Source: Gammaproteobacteria bacterium
GTDB taxonomy: Bacteria; Pseudomonadota; Gammaproteobacteria; GRL18
Direction of reading: 5' to 3'
Length of the DNA: 12,890 nucleotides
NCBI GenBank assembly: GCA_027076245.1
Contig: JALTKC010000411.1
Span: 1 to 12,890 of the forward strand
Of this stretch, positions 1-6,329 are shown piece after piece (position 1 is the first letter of the stretch; every line of letters starts with the position of its first letter). Under the pieces are notes generated by a model, which was given only the letters and a program-made list of their open reading frames with translations, was not told the DNA's origin and did not search any database. The position numbers and the translations under genes were made by a program.

Positions 1-26
1 TAAAAAAAGAGTGTATTAAATTTTTC

Positions 27-791
27 TCATTCCAGATTTTTATCCAGAACGGCCTGCATTTGCTGATACGTTTTCTGCGCCAGTACTTTACGATTGTCTC
101 TGGGTACCAGAATGGGTGGAGTAAAAAATACGTCTGCGGTGATCTCATGGAAAGCTAAAATAGCCCACAGATTTTTCAGCAAATGGGTATTTCCCGTATA
201 GGGAATATCGGAATGCAGTTTACCGTCCACTTTATAAATAATCACCACCGGCTGCACACCGATGGTAATGCAGTCTTCTATATCCACCACAGACTGAAAC
301 ATGCCCGGATACAGGTGAGCAATTTCATCCCCCTCGCCGGTACCGCCTTCGGGAAAGACCGTGACCCGTTCGCCATCACAGAGTAGCTGCGCTATCTGTT
401 CATTAAGCCGCCGCACATCACTGATGCTGCCTCGTTTAATAAATAATGTTCCGGCTCTGACACTCATCCAGCCCACCAGCGGCCAACGGGCAATCTCGCT
501 TTTGGCCACAAAACTGGTGGAGTACAGTGAGCGGAGCAGTACAATATCCTTCCAGGATATATGATTGGCCACCATTAAATGATTGTCCTGCGCCAGTTCC
601 CCATGCACTTGCACGCGAATATTCATTAACTGCAGAAATTTCTGATACCAGTGCTGAATAATCGGCTTTTCCTTATCACCGGGAAACTTTTTTGCATCCA
701 GATAATAAAGCGCTTGCACCACACCCCATAATACATGCAAAATAACCCGCAATAATCGCAATAGTTTTCTAAAAAACAACTCTATTCCCAA
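27..791 (-). CDS. 1-acyl-glycerol-3-phosphate acyltransferase family protein (PlsC-like)
   Basis: This protein probably transfers an acyl chain to lysophosphatidic acid or a related lysolipid at the inner membrane. Numbered from a TTG start at 791 (254 residues), motif I NHISWKD carries the catalytic HX4D pair (H77, D82), GTLFIKRG (about 114-121) is motif II and FPEGG (about 146-150) is motif III. A hydrophobic N-terminal stretch rich in Leu and Val (about residues 8-30) is a likely membrane anchor. The start is uncertain. The frame stays open through the heptamer array to an ATG at 935, but that start would add a TGYRLQV repeat peptide and overlap ycgN antisense by 83 bases. TTG 791 and TTG 779 (preceded by GGGA) are the sensible starts after the array, and both give a normal family length. 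The acyltransferase superfamily is secure. The exact substrate is not, because ornithine-lipid and other lysolipid acyltransferases share these motifs. Confidence 0.85.
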   Translation of the reverse strand: MGIELFFRKLLRLLRVILHVLWGVVQALYYLDAKKFPGDKEKPIIQHWYQKFLQLMNIRVQVHGELAQDNHLMVANHISWKDIVLLRSLYSTSFVAKSEIARWPLVGWMSVRAGTLFIKRGSISDVRRLNEQIAQLLCDGERVTVFPEGGTGEGDEIAHLYPGMFQSVVDIEDCITIGVQPVVIIYKVDGKLHSDIPYTGNTHLLKNLWAILAFHEITADVFFTPPILVPRDNRKVLAQKTYQQMQAVLDKNLE

Positions 792-847
792 CCTGTAACC
801 TGTAACCTGTAACCTGTAACCTGTAACCTGTAACCTGTAACCTGTAA
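792..847. repeat. Tandem array of eight perfect CCTGTAA heptamers
   Basis: Eight uninterrupted, identical 7-bp units lie between the divergent plsC-like and ycgN genes. The array ends five bases before the ycgN ATG. Read towards ycgN, each unit contains TAA, so that strand is closed in all frames. The other strand (TTACAGG) has no stop in any frame and would encode the periodic peptide TGYRLQV. Perfect identity of all units suggests recent expansion or active homogenisation by slippage. Confidence 0.97.
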
Positions 848-852
848 ATACT

Positions 853-1287
853 ATGCCATCAAACTTCTGGGAACACAAAGCCTTAAATGAAATGACTCGC
901 GAGGAATGGGAGCAACTCTGTGACGGCTGCGCCAAATGCTGTCTGCATAAGCTGGAAGATGAAGATACCGGTACGGTTTATGGCACCAATGTGGTTTGCC
1001 GATACCTGGATATTGAGCAGTGTCAGTGTACTGAATATCCACAACGCAGTATTCTGGTGCCAGAATGTGTAACCTTAAGTATGGACAACCTGGAACAGGT
1101 TTATTATATGCCTTCAAGCTGCGCCTACCGCTTACTGGCGGAGGGGAAAAAGCTGCCTGACTGGCATCCGCTGTTAAGCGGTAAGCGTCAGTCAGTACAT
1201 GACTCGGGCCACTCCGTTAAAGGCAAAGTAGTTTCCGAGCTGGATGTGAATGATTTAATGCACCACCTGACAGGAGAATGGGATTAA
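853..1287 (+). CDS. ycgN: YcgN family cysteine-cluster protein (UPF0260)
   Basis: This 144-residue protein matches the YcgN/UPF0260 family along its whole length. It has an N-terminal LCDGCAKCC cluster (C23, C26, C29, C30), then C49, the C57/C59 pair, C72 and C90 in the SCAYRLLAEG segment, followed by the family's WHPLL motif. The nine cysteines suggest a metal or Fe-S site. The biochemical role of the family is not established, as far as I know. The ATG at 853 gives the conserved N-terminus FWEHKALNEMT. No purine-rich ribosome binding site precedes it: the upstream sequence is the CCTGTAA array plus five bases. The gene converges on rfbA with a 13-base gap. It is a cytoplasmic protein with no signal peptide. 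Confidence 0.92.
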   Translation: MPSNFWEHKALNEMTREEWEQLCDGCAKCCLHKLEDEDTGTVYGTNVVCRYLDIEQCQCTEYPQRSILVPECVTLSMDNLEQVYYMPSSCAYRLLAEGKKLPDWHPLLSGKRQSVHDSGHSVKGKVVSELDVNDLMHHLTGEWD

Positions 1288-1300
1288 GCCTTATCAGCCT

Positions 1301-2182
1301 CTAAATACCTTCTTCTGCTCTGCGCAGAAGATACTGGCCGTACTGGTTTTTCTTTAGAGGCTGAGCCAGTTCAATAAGCTGTTCTTTGGAGATATAGCCC
1401 ATTTCAAAGGCAATTTCCTCAATACAGGCCACTTTAAGCCCCTGACGGTTTTCAATAACCTGAATGTAATTAGACGCTTCCATTAAACTTTCATGGGTAC
1501 CCGTATCCAGCCAGGCAAAGCCCCGGCCCATCAGTTCTACTTTTAAATTGCCCTGTTCCAGATAGGTCTGGTTGACGGTGGTGATTTCCAGTTCTCCGCG
1601 TGCAGAGGGTTTAACTGCTTTGGCCACGTCAATGACATCATTGGGATAAAAATACAGCCCAACTACAGCATGGTTACTTTTGGGATCGTCCGGTTTCTCT
1701 TCAATACTCAGCACATTACCGTTATCATCAAAATCCACCACACCATAACGTTCGGGATCTTTCACATAATAACCAAATACCGTGGCCTTGTTCTGTTCTT
1801 CTACATTTTTTACCGACTGACGCAGCATACGCTTAAAGCCATGACCATAAAAGATATTGTCTCCCAGAACCAGACAGACATTATCATTGCCAATAAAGTC
1901 TTCACCAATAATAAAGGCCTGTGCCAGCCCGTCAGGAGACGGCTGTACGGCATAGGAAAACTGCATACCAATATCGGAGCCGTCACCCAGCAGGGCTTCA
2001 AACTGGGGCAGGTCATGAGGAGTAGAAATAATTAAAACCTCGGTAATACCGGCCAGCATCAATACTGACAGAGGATAATACACCATAGGCTTGTCATAAA
2101 TCGGGGTCAGCTGTTTACTAACGCCTTTGGTGATAGGATAAAGCCGGGTGCCGGATCCGCCTGCCAGTATAATACCTTTCAT
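1301..2182 (-). CDS. rfbA: Glucose-1-phosphate thymidylyltransferase (RmlA/RfbA)
   Basis: The enzyme joins glucose-1-phosphate and dTTP to give dTDP-glucose, the entry step to dTDP-L-rhamnose and other deoxysugars of LPS and exopolysaccharide. At 293 residues it has the usual length. The N-terminal nucleotide-binding signature GGSGTRLYP (8-16) is followed by SKQLTPIYDKPM. The expected metal-binding aspartates are present in VLGDN (D108) and WLDTG (D226), and the sugar-binding EEKP is at 161-164. The ATG at 2182 is preceded by GGAG (2195-2192), which overlaps the rfbB stop codon. The 6-base gap indicates transcription and translational coupling with rfbB. No rfbC or rfbD follows, so the final dTDP-sugar cannot be told from this window. 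Confidence 0.97.
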   Translation of the reverse strand: MKGIILAGGSGTRLYPITKGVSKQLTPIYDKPMVYYPLSVLMLAGITEVLIISTPHDLPQFEALLGDGSDIGMQFSYAVQPSPDGLAQAFIIGEDFIGNDNVCLVLGDNIFYGHGFKRMLRQSVKNVEEQNKATVFGYYVKDPERYGVVDFDDNGNVLSIEEKPDDPKSNHAVVGLYFYPNDVIDVAKAVKPSARGELEITTVNQTYLEQGNLKVELMGRGFAWLDTGTHESLMEASNYIQVIENRQGLKVACIEEIAFEMGYISKEQLIELAQPLKKNQYGQYLLRRAEEGI

Positions 2183-2188
2183 TTGTGT

Positions 2189-3250
2189 TTACTCCTGTTC
2201 GCCCGTTCCCAGACGTTCACGCTGATAGCTGCCGTCCTGTACATGCTGACACCATTGTTGATTATCCAGATACCATTGAATGGTTTTTTCAATCCCTGAT
2301 TCAAAGGTTTCTTCCGGTGTCCAGCCCAGTTGCTGATCGATTTTATCGGCATCAATGGCATAACGCACATCATGACCTGGCCGGTCACTTACATAGGTAA
2401 TAAGCTGTTCATGGGGAATATAAGGTGAATCCGGAACCATTTTATCCAGCAGTGCACAGATGGTTTTAACCACTTCCAGATTGGTTTTTTCATTATGACC
2501 GCCGATATTATAGGTTTCACCGTCTTTGCCTTTTTCCAGCACCAGACGCAGGGCACGGGCATGATCATCCACATGCAGCCAGTCACGGATCTGCATACCA
2601 TTACCATATATAGGCAGGGGTTTACCTTCCAGTGCATTAAGAGTCACCAGCGGGATCAGCTTTTCAGGGAACTGATGGCTGCCGTAATTATTGGAGCAAT
2701 TGGTGATCACCACCGGAAAACCGTAGGTTCTGTGCCAGGCCCGTACCAGGTGGTCAGATGAGGCCTTACTGGCCGAATAAGGGGAACTGGGATCGTAAGC
2801 GGTTTCTTCAGTAAAGAAACCGGTTTCATCCAGATCACCATAGACTTCATCGGTGGACACATGGTGAAAACGAAAACCGGCTTTTTTATCTTCGGCTAAG
2901 ACATTCCAGTAAGCCCTGGCGACTTCTAGCAGGTTACAGGTGCCGACAATATTAGTCTGGATAAAGTCCGCCGGACCATCAATTGACCGATCCACATGGG
3001 ATTCGGCAGCCAGATGCATAATGGCATCGGGCTGATACTGACTGAATATCCGCTCCATGGCATCTTTATCACAGATATTCGCATGTTCAAAATGATAACG
3101 AGGGCTGTTTTCAACCGACTGCAGAGACTCCAGGTTGCCGGCATAAGTCAGGGCATCCACATTGATAATGGTATGTTCGGTATCCTTAATATACTGACGG
3201 ATCACCGCCGAACCAATAAAGCCTGCCCCGCCTGTTACTATGATATTCAA
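2189..3250 (-). CDS. rfbB: dTDP-glucose 4,6-dehydratase (RmlB/RfbB)
   Basis: The enzyme converts dTDP-glucose to dTDP-4-keto-6-deoxyglucose using bound NAD. It is 353 residues long, with the extended-SDR Rossmann motif TGGAGFIG (6-13), the active-site triad region STDEVYG (T133, D134, E135) and the YxxxK pair (Y158, K162). The start is a TTG at 3250 (the top strand reads CAA). No ATG fits the conserved N-terminus MNIIVTGGAGFIG, and a GGAG ribosome binding site lies six bases upstream of the TTG. It is the first gene of the rfbBA pair, with a good sigma-70 promoter 37 bases upstream of the start codon. The C-terminal tail is slightly variable but complete. Confidence 0.97.
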   Translation of the reverse strand: MNIIVTGGAGFIGSAVIRQYIKDTEHTIINVDALTYAGNLESLQSVENSPRYHFEHANICDKDAMERIFSQYQPDAIMHLAAESHVDRSIDGPADFIQTNIVGTCNLLEVARAYWNVLAEDKKAGFRFHHVSTDEVYGDLDETGFFTEETAYDPSSPYSASKASSDHLVRAWHRTYGFPVVITNCSNNYGSHQFPEKLIPLVTLNALEGKPLPIYGNGMQIRDWLHVDDHARALRLVLEKGKDGETYNIGGHNEKTNLEVVKTICALLDKMVPDSPYIPHEQLITYVSDRPGHDVRYAIDADKIDQQLGWTPEETFESGIEKTIQWYLDNQQWCQHVQDGSYQRERLGTGEQE

Positions 3251-3267
3251 TATCTACTCCATTTTAT

Positions 3268-3281
3268 TTCAAAATTTTGAA
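3268..3281. promoter_or_regulatory. Perfect 14-bp palindrome at the predicted rfbBA transcription start
   Basis: TTCAAAATTTTGAA is a perfect inverted repeat. Its distal end coincides with the +1 expected from the TATAAT box at 3287-3292, a position where a bound repressor would block transcription. It is AT-rich, so chance is possible, and no regulator is recognised. It could also serve the divergent toxin-antitoxin genes. Confidence 0.35.
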
Positions 3282-3286
3282 AAGCT

Positions 3287-3315
3287 ATTATAAAGACTCC
3301 CGCCTTACTATTCAA
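3287..3315 (-). promoter_or_regulatory. Sigma-70 promoter for rfbBA
   Basis: On the minus strand there is a perfect -10 TATAAT (3292-3287) and a -35 TTGAAT (3315-3310, four of six matches to TTGACA), separated by the optimal 17 bases. Transcription should begin near 3280, giving a leader of about 30 bases before the rfbB TTG start. Confidence 0.65.
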
Positions 3316-3423
3316 AAGACTGGAATTCTACTGTATTTTTCATCCTTATTATGTCAGTGGAATCTTATATTCTTTTCAGGTATTATTAATAGTGAATTTT
3401 ATTTCCAGCAAAGGATTGTAGAA

Positions 3424-3669
3424 ATGAATAGCACAGATACTATCCGCTTTAATGCCCACGAAGCCAAACTCAATTTCTCCGCACTCATTAACCATCTTGC
3501 CAACGGCAAAGAAGTGATTATCACCCGCTCAGGACAGGATTTTGCCCGCATCAACCCCATCAGAGAAACTCCAGACAGGCGTATAGCCGGAAGAGATCAG
3601 GGTTCCGCCTGGATAGCCGATAATTTCAACGATCCCCTCCCCCCGGAATTACAGAAATTCTTCGAATAA
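3424..3669 (+). CDS. Type II antitoxin, Phd/YefM family
   Basis: This 81-residue protein has the Phd/YefM N-terminal DNA-binding fold pattern: FNAHEAKLNFSALINHL, then GKEVIITRSGQDFARI (about residues 10-45). A charged, Pro-rich C-terminal tail follows and is the expected toxin-binding part. The frame is open upstream to 3277, but ATG 3424 is the proper start because AAAGGA lies eight bases before it and the family begins here. It should neutralise the PIN toxin encoded 40 bases downstream and autorepress the promoter. The 173-base divergent region shared with rfbB holds the rfbBA promoter. I could not pick a convincing promoter for this gene. Confidence 0.88.
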   Translation: MNSTDTIRFNAHEAKLNFSALINHLANGKEVIITRSGQDFARINPIRETPDRRIAGRDQGSAWIADNFNDPLPPELQKFFE

Positions 3670-3676
3670 TTCTATA

Positions 3677-3697
3677 CTTAACCCTTAACACTTAACA
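3677..3697. repeat. Three tandem CTTAACM heptamers between antitoxin and toxin
   Basis: The units CTTAACC, CTTAACA and CTTAACA follow the antitoxin stop by seven bases and end 12 bases before the toxin ATG. Each contains TAA on the coding strand. The period and the TAAC core match the array before ycgN. No Shine-Dalgarno sequence is visible before the toxin. Confidence 0.8.
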
Positions 3698-3709
3698 CTA
3701 TTTTTTATC

Positions 3710-4102
3710 ATGGAAGAAATCTATCTGATCGACACCCACTGCTGGCTAAACTGGCACATTAATCCGGATAGCTTAAGCCCGGAACAGCTTCAGGTCATGG
3801 AAAATGCAGAAAATGACGTTTATTTTTCAACCGTTAGTGCCTGGGAAATTAATATTAAGTATCGTCTGGAGCAGATTAAGCTGCCTTCACTGCCGTTTCG
3901 TTATATTCCGGATCGGATCAATAAGGACGGATTAAAAGTATTGGCCTTTTCCCTGGAACATTCCTTAAGAATAGAAAATCTGCCGCCACATCATAATGAT
4001 CCCTTTGACCGTTTAATTATTACCCAGGCTCAGATTGGGGACATGACCATATTAACGGATGATAAGCGCTTTGAGCCCTATGATGTGAAGATTATTAGAT
4101 AG
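3710..4102 (+). CDS. PIN-domain toxin ribonuclease (VapC-like)
   Basis: This 130-residue PIN protein is probably a metal-dependent endoribonuclease forming a toxin-antitoxin pair with the Phd-type protein just upstream. The expected acidic residues are present: D8 in LIDTH, E46 in SAWEI, D97 and D100 in NDPFDRL, and D117/D118 in LTDDK. The subgroup with DTH and HNDPFDRLI is the one commonly paired with Phd/YefM antitoxins. The start ATG at 3710 has no Shine-Dalgarno. The 40-base gap from the antitoxin is filled with CTTAACM heptamers and a T-run. Poor initiation here would favour an excess of antitoxin over toxin. All key residues are intact, so the toxin is probably functional. Confidence 0.9.
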   Translation: MEEIYLIDTHCWLNWHINPDSLSPEQLQVMENAENDVYFSTVSAWEINIKYRLEQIKLPSLPFRYIPDRINKDGLKVLAFSLEHSLRIENLPPHHNDPFDRLIITQAQIGDMTILTDDKRFEPYDVKIIR

Positions 4103-4134
4103 TGTTTATCCATTTATTAATAAAGCATCTTCAA

Positions 4135-4217
4135 CCTGGGATTGCAGGCATCTTGCCCGCATCAGAAATAAGACACAAACCGTTTGTTGATGCGGGCAGG
4201 ATGCCCGCGCTCCCAGG
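4135..4217. repeat. Inverted pair of REP-like hairpins (BIME/REPIN-type element)
   Basis: Two 30-base arms (4135-4164 and 4188-4217) are inverted copies with 26 of 30 matches, separated by 23 bases. Each arm is itself a small hairpin. The right arm has GCGGGCA-GGA-TGCCCGC, a perfect 7-bp stem, and the left arm has GCAGGCA-TCT-TGCCCGC with one mismatch. The G+C-rich composition contrasts with the AT-rich flanks. It lies in the 177-base gap between the convergent toxin and ubiV genes, the usual niche of REP elements, where it may block transcription or protect mRNA ends. The rest of this gap shows nothing recognisable. Confidence 0.85.
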
Positions 4218-4279
4218 AAATCAAGTATATATTTTACGAAGGACAGAAAAAATAAATAATCCAAATTAATGGATATACA

Positions 4280-5179
4280 CTAATTGGTCTTTTGCATGCC
4301 CGGCTCCCCATACCAGTAACCATTACAGTTTTTATCCCTGGCATAGGTGGCAGTTATACCTTCCTGACCCTTAAGTGCATTATGGTAAGCCTGAATAACT
4401 TCCGGCATATGCACGGACTGGGGACTCAGACGCACAATATCCACACCCATGGACTGCATTTCCGGTACGGCATCCAGTAAATCATTGCGCTGACCTGACA
4501 TGGTCTGTATACCGTTTAAGGTAAACAGACTCTGCTCTTCCTGGCTTTTAACCTGCAGACCATCCGGGTATTCCAGGCATTTCAGATCACATTGATCCTT
4601 GGGCAGATTATGGGCTCTGGCAGTAAAACAGCGGGCAGATAAAGCCAGCGGCATATGACCGTAACTGAATACTTCAGTTTCCAGTGTTTCAGTCAGACCA
4701 GAGGTTTGCAAATCCTGCAATATTTCCTGTAGTGTCTCTCCGGACAGTTCTACAGGCATCACCCATCGTCTCAGACCCTGCTTATGCAGCAGGCTTAAGG
4801 TTCGGGTATTGTAGATATTAACAGTCGGGCCGGTACTGAACGGAATGTGCTGTTCCGATAACAGATGCACGGCCGCCATATCATTAGCTTCCACACTGAA
4901 CTCGCCATTATTGCAGTAACGGCGCAAAGTTTTAAGTTCGGACTCAGCTTCAATAAGCGACAGGGTTGATAATACAATTTCAGTATCCGGTGACTGCTGT
5001 TTTAAGGTTCGTGCCAGTTCCATCCACTGTTCAAAATTCAATGAGCGGCGTTTGGAGCAGACCGTCTCTCCCAGGTAAATAATATCGACCGGCTGTTCCA
5101 GCATGGACTGGTAAAAGGTATGAATGTCATCAAAAGTCCAGAAGTACAGTAACGGCCCTAAGGATAGTTTCATAGTCAT
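4280..5179 (-). CDS. ubiV: UbiV, U32 protein of O2-independent ubiquinone synthesis
   Basis: This is a U32 peptidase-family protein (formerly YhbV) that works with UbiU in the oxygen-independent hydroxylation steps of ubiquinone synthesis. It has 299 residues. C41, C184, C197 and C201 reproduce the 4Fe-4S ligand spacing of E. coli UbiV (C39, C180, C193, C197, from memory). The family signature RCFTARAHNLPKDQC is present. It lies seven bases after ubiU. AAGAGGA precedes the gene; with ATG 5179 the spacing is only about three bases, so the second ATG at 5173 (about ten bases) may be the true start, which would shorten the protein by two residues. It is part of the ubiUV operon controlled by the FNR box at 6253-6266. 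No protease activity is expected. Confidence 0.95.
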   Translation of the reverse strand: MTMKLSLGPLLYFWTFDDIHTFYQSMLEQPVDIIYLGETVCSKRRSLNFEQWMELARTLKQQSPDTEIVLSTLSLIEAESELKTLRRYCNNGEFSVEANDMAAVHLLSEQHIPFSTGPTVNIYNTRTLSLLHKQGLRRWVMPVELSGETLQEILQDLQTSGLTETLETEVFSYGHMPLALSARCFTARAHNLPKDQCDLKCLEYPDGLQVKSQEEQSLFTLNGIQTMSGQRNDLLDAVPEMQSMGVDIVRLSPQSVHMPEVIQAYHNALKGQEGITATYARDKNCNGYWYGEPGMQKTN

Positions 5180-5186
5180 TTTCCTC

Positions 5187-6185
5187 TTACTGCCAGGGCC
5201 GGCTATAGGCGCCCAGTGTCGTCTGGGAACCTTCCGATACTTTATTCAGGGCGGCAGACCAGTTGTCCTGCGGACTATAATGCTCAGGGTCGGCATAATA
5301 CCGATCAATCGCCTGCCGCCAGACCCGGGTTACCTGCTGAGTATAGGCAGGACTGCGTTGCCGGCCTTCAATTTTTATCGCCTTAATGCCGATCTTATCC
5401 AGTTCAGGTAATATGGCGATAGTATTTAAGCTGGTGGGTTCTTCCAGGACATGAAAGGTATTTTCGCCAATACTGAAACGTCCCTTGCACAGGGTAGGAT
5501 AACCGGCGTTTTCATTGTCCTCATAACGGTCAATAAGCACATTGTTCAGACGGGATTCCAGCCCCTGGCCGGTTTGTTCCCAGCGAACCGATTTTGCCGG
5601 AGAACAGGCACCGCAGGTATTGGGCGACTCACCAGTGACATAGGAAGATAAATGACAACGCCCTTCAGCCATAATACATAAACTGCCAAAACCAAATACT
5701 TCCAGTTCCACAGGGGATTTTTCAGCCAGCTGAGCCACCTGAGCAACCGACAAAACCCGAGGCAGTACAGCCCGTTTAATACCAAAATTTTTCTGGTAAT
5801 AGTTTAAGGATTCATAAGAGGTCGCCGAGCCCTGTACCGACAGGTGACGGGACAGTTCCGGATAAGCCTGAGCAGCATAATCCAGCACCCCGATGTCCGC
5901 CACAATTAAGGCATCCACACCCAGTGTGGCGGCCAGATCCACGGCTTTTTTCCAGCGTGACCAGCCGGATGGCTGAGGATAGGTATTAATAGCTACAAAA
6001 ACTTTGGTACCTCGCTGATGGGCATAATCTATGGCTTTGGGCAGATTTTTTTCATTAAAGTTAAGCCCGGCAAAGTGGCGAGCGTTGGTATCATCTTTAA
6101 AACCAATATAGACGGCATTGGCACCATTGTTTACCGCTTCTTTTAAGGCAGGGAAATTTCCTGCGGGACAGACCAGTTCTAGCAT
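5187..6185 (-). CDS. ubiU: UbiU, U32 protein of O2-independent ubiquinone synthesis
   Basis: This is a 332-residue U32 peptidase-family protein (formerly YhbU), the heterodimer partner of UbiV. The N-terminus MLELVCPAGNFPALKEAV is typical of the family. The 4Fe-4S ligands C170, C177, C194 and C233 match E. coli UbiU (169, 176, 193, 232, from memory) with a constant shift of one. The start ATG at 6185 is fixed by the conserved N-terminus, yet no Shine-Dalgarno is seen. The upstream leader is a run of five degenerate heptamers ending one base before the ATG. It is the first gene of ubiUV, divergent from ubiT across a 144-base region with a perfect FNR site, as expected for genes needed under anaerobiosis. 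Confidence 0.96.
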   Translation of the reverse strand: MLELVCPAGNFPALKEAVNNGANAVYIGFKDDTNARHFAGLNFNEKNLPKAIDYAHQRGTKVFVAINTYPQPSGWSRWKKAVDLAATLGVDALIVADIGVLDYAAQAYPELSRHLSVQGSATSYESLNYYQKNFGIKRAVLPRVLSVAQVAQLAEKSPVELEVFGFGSLCIMAEGRCHLSSYVTGESPNTCGACSPAKSVRWEQTGQGLESRLNNVLIDRYEDNENAGYPTLCKGRFSIGENTFHVLEEPTSLNTIAILPELDKIGIKAIKIEGRQRSPAYTQQVTRVWRQAIDRYYADPEHYSPQDNWSAALNKVSEGSQTTLGAYSRPWQ

Positions 6186-6186
6186 A

Positions 6187-6221
6187 GGTATCAGGTTTCA
6201 GGTAATGGGTTATAGGTTTTA
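6187..6221. repeat. Five degenerate heptamers in the ubiU leader
   Basis: Read on the ubiU coding strand, the units are TAAAACC, TATAACC, CATTACC, TGAAACC and TGATACC. They share an ACC end at strict 7-base spacing and stop one base before the ATG. In the same phase the ycgN array reads TGTAACC, clearly the same family. Four of the five units contain TAA or TGA. Confidence 0.75.
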
Positions 6222-6224
6222 GGG

Positions 6225-6230
6225 ATAGTA
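6225..6230 (-). promoter_or_regulatory. -10 box of the FNR-dependent ubiUV promoter
   Basis: TACTAT on the minus strand is centred 32 bases from the FNR-box centre, the class II spacing (FNR at -41.5). The implied start near 6218 would make the ubiU leader about 32 bases long, almost entirely heptamers. An overlapping TATACT (6238-6233) is closer to consensus but wrongly spaced for class II activation. Confidence 0.5.
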
Positions 6231-6252
6231 TCAGTATATTGAAGGCTTGGAA

Positions 6253-6266
6253 TTGATGCTGATCAA
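6253..6266. promoter_or_regulatory. FNR/Anr box between ubiUV and ubiT
   Basis: TTGATGCTGATCAA fits the FNR consensus TTGAT-N4-ATCAA exactly. It lies between the divergent ubiU and ubiT starts, 67 bases from the former and 63 from the latter, so a single symmetric site can serve both sides. FNR control of these genes is known in E. coli, which supports the assignment. Confidence 0.9.
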
Positions 6267-6329
6267 TGAATATCCTATGGTTTTAATGCACTATTCAGGT
6301 TCTTTAACACAATATTACAGAGATTTTAT

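Noticed and set aside
792..847. Telomere-like repeat or CRISPR array
   Set aside because: The 7-bp unit resembles telomeric repeats by chance only. Units are tandem without spacers and lie within an ordinary bacterial gene neighbourhood.
851..1117. Minus-strand 88-residue frame opposite ycgN
   Set aside because: It is antisense to a well-conserved YcgN family gene, has no recognisable domain, and overlaps the alternative plsC frame.
1313..1331. Hairpin CTTCTGC-TCTGC-GCAGAAG near the rfbA stop as terminator
   Set aside because: It lies inside the conserved rfbA coding end and has no T-run; it is probably coding-sequence coincidence.
3277..3423. N-terminal extension of the antitoxin
   Set aside because: The frame is open to 3277, but the Phd family begins at ATG 3424, which has a well-spaced AAAGGA; the extension covers the promoter region.
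4280..6185. Two secreted U32 collagenase-like peptidases
   Set aside because: The four-cysteine Fe-S spacing, the pairing and the divergent SCP2 gene identify UbiU and UbiV, so a protease label would mislead.
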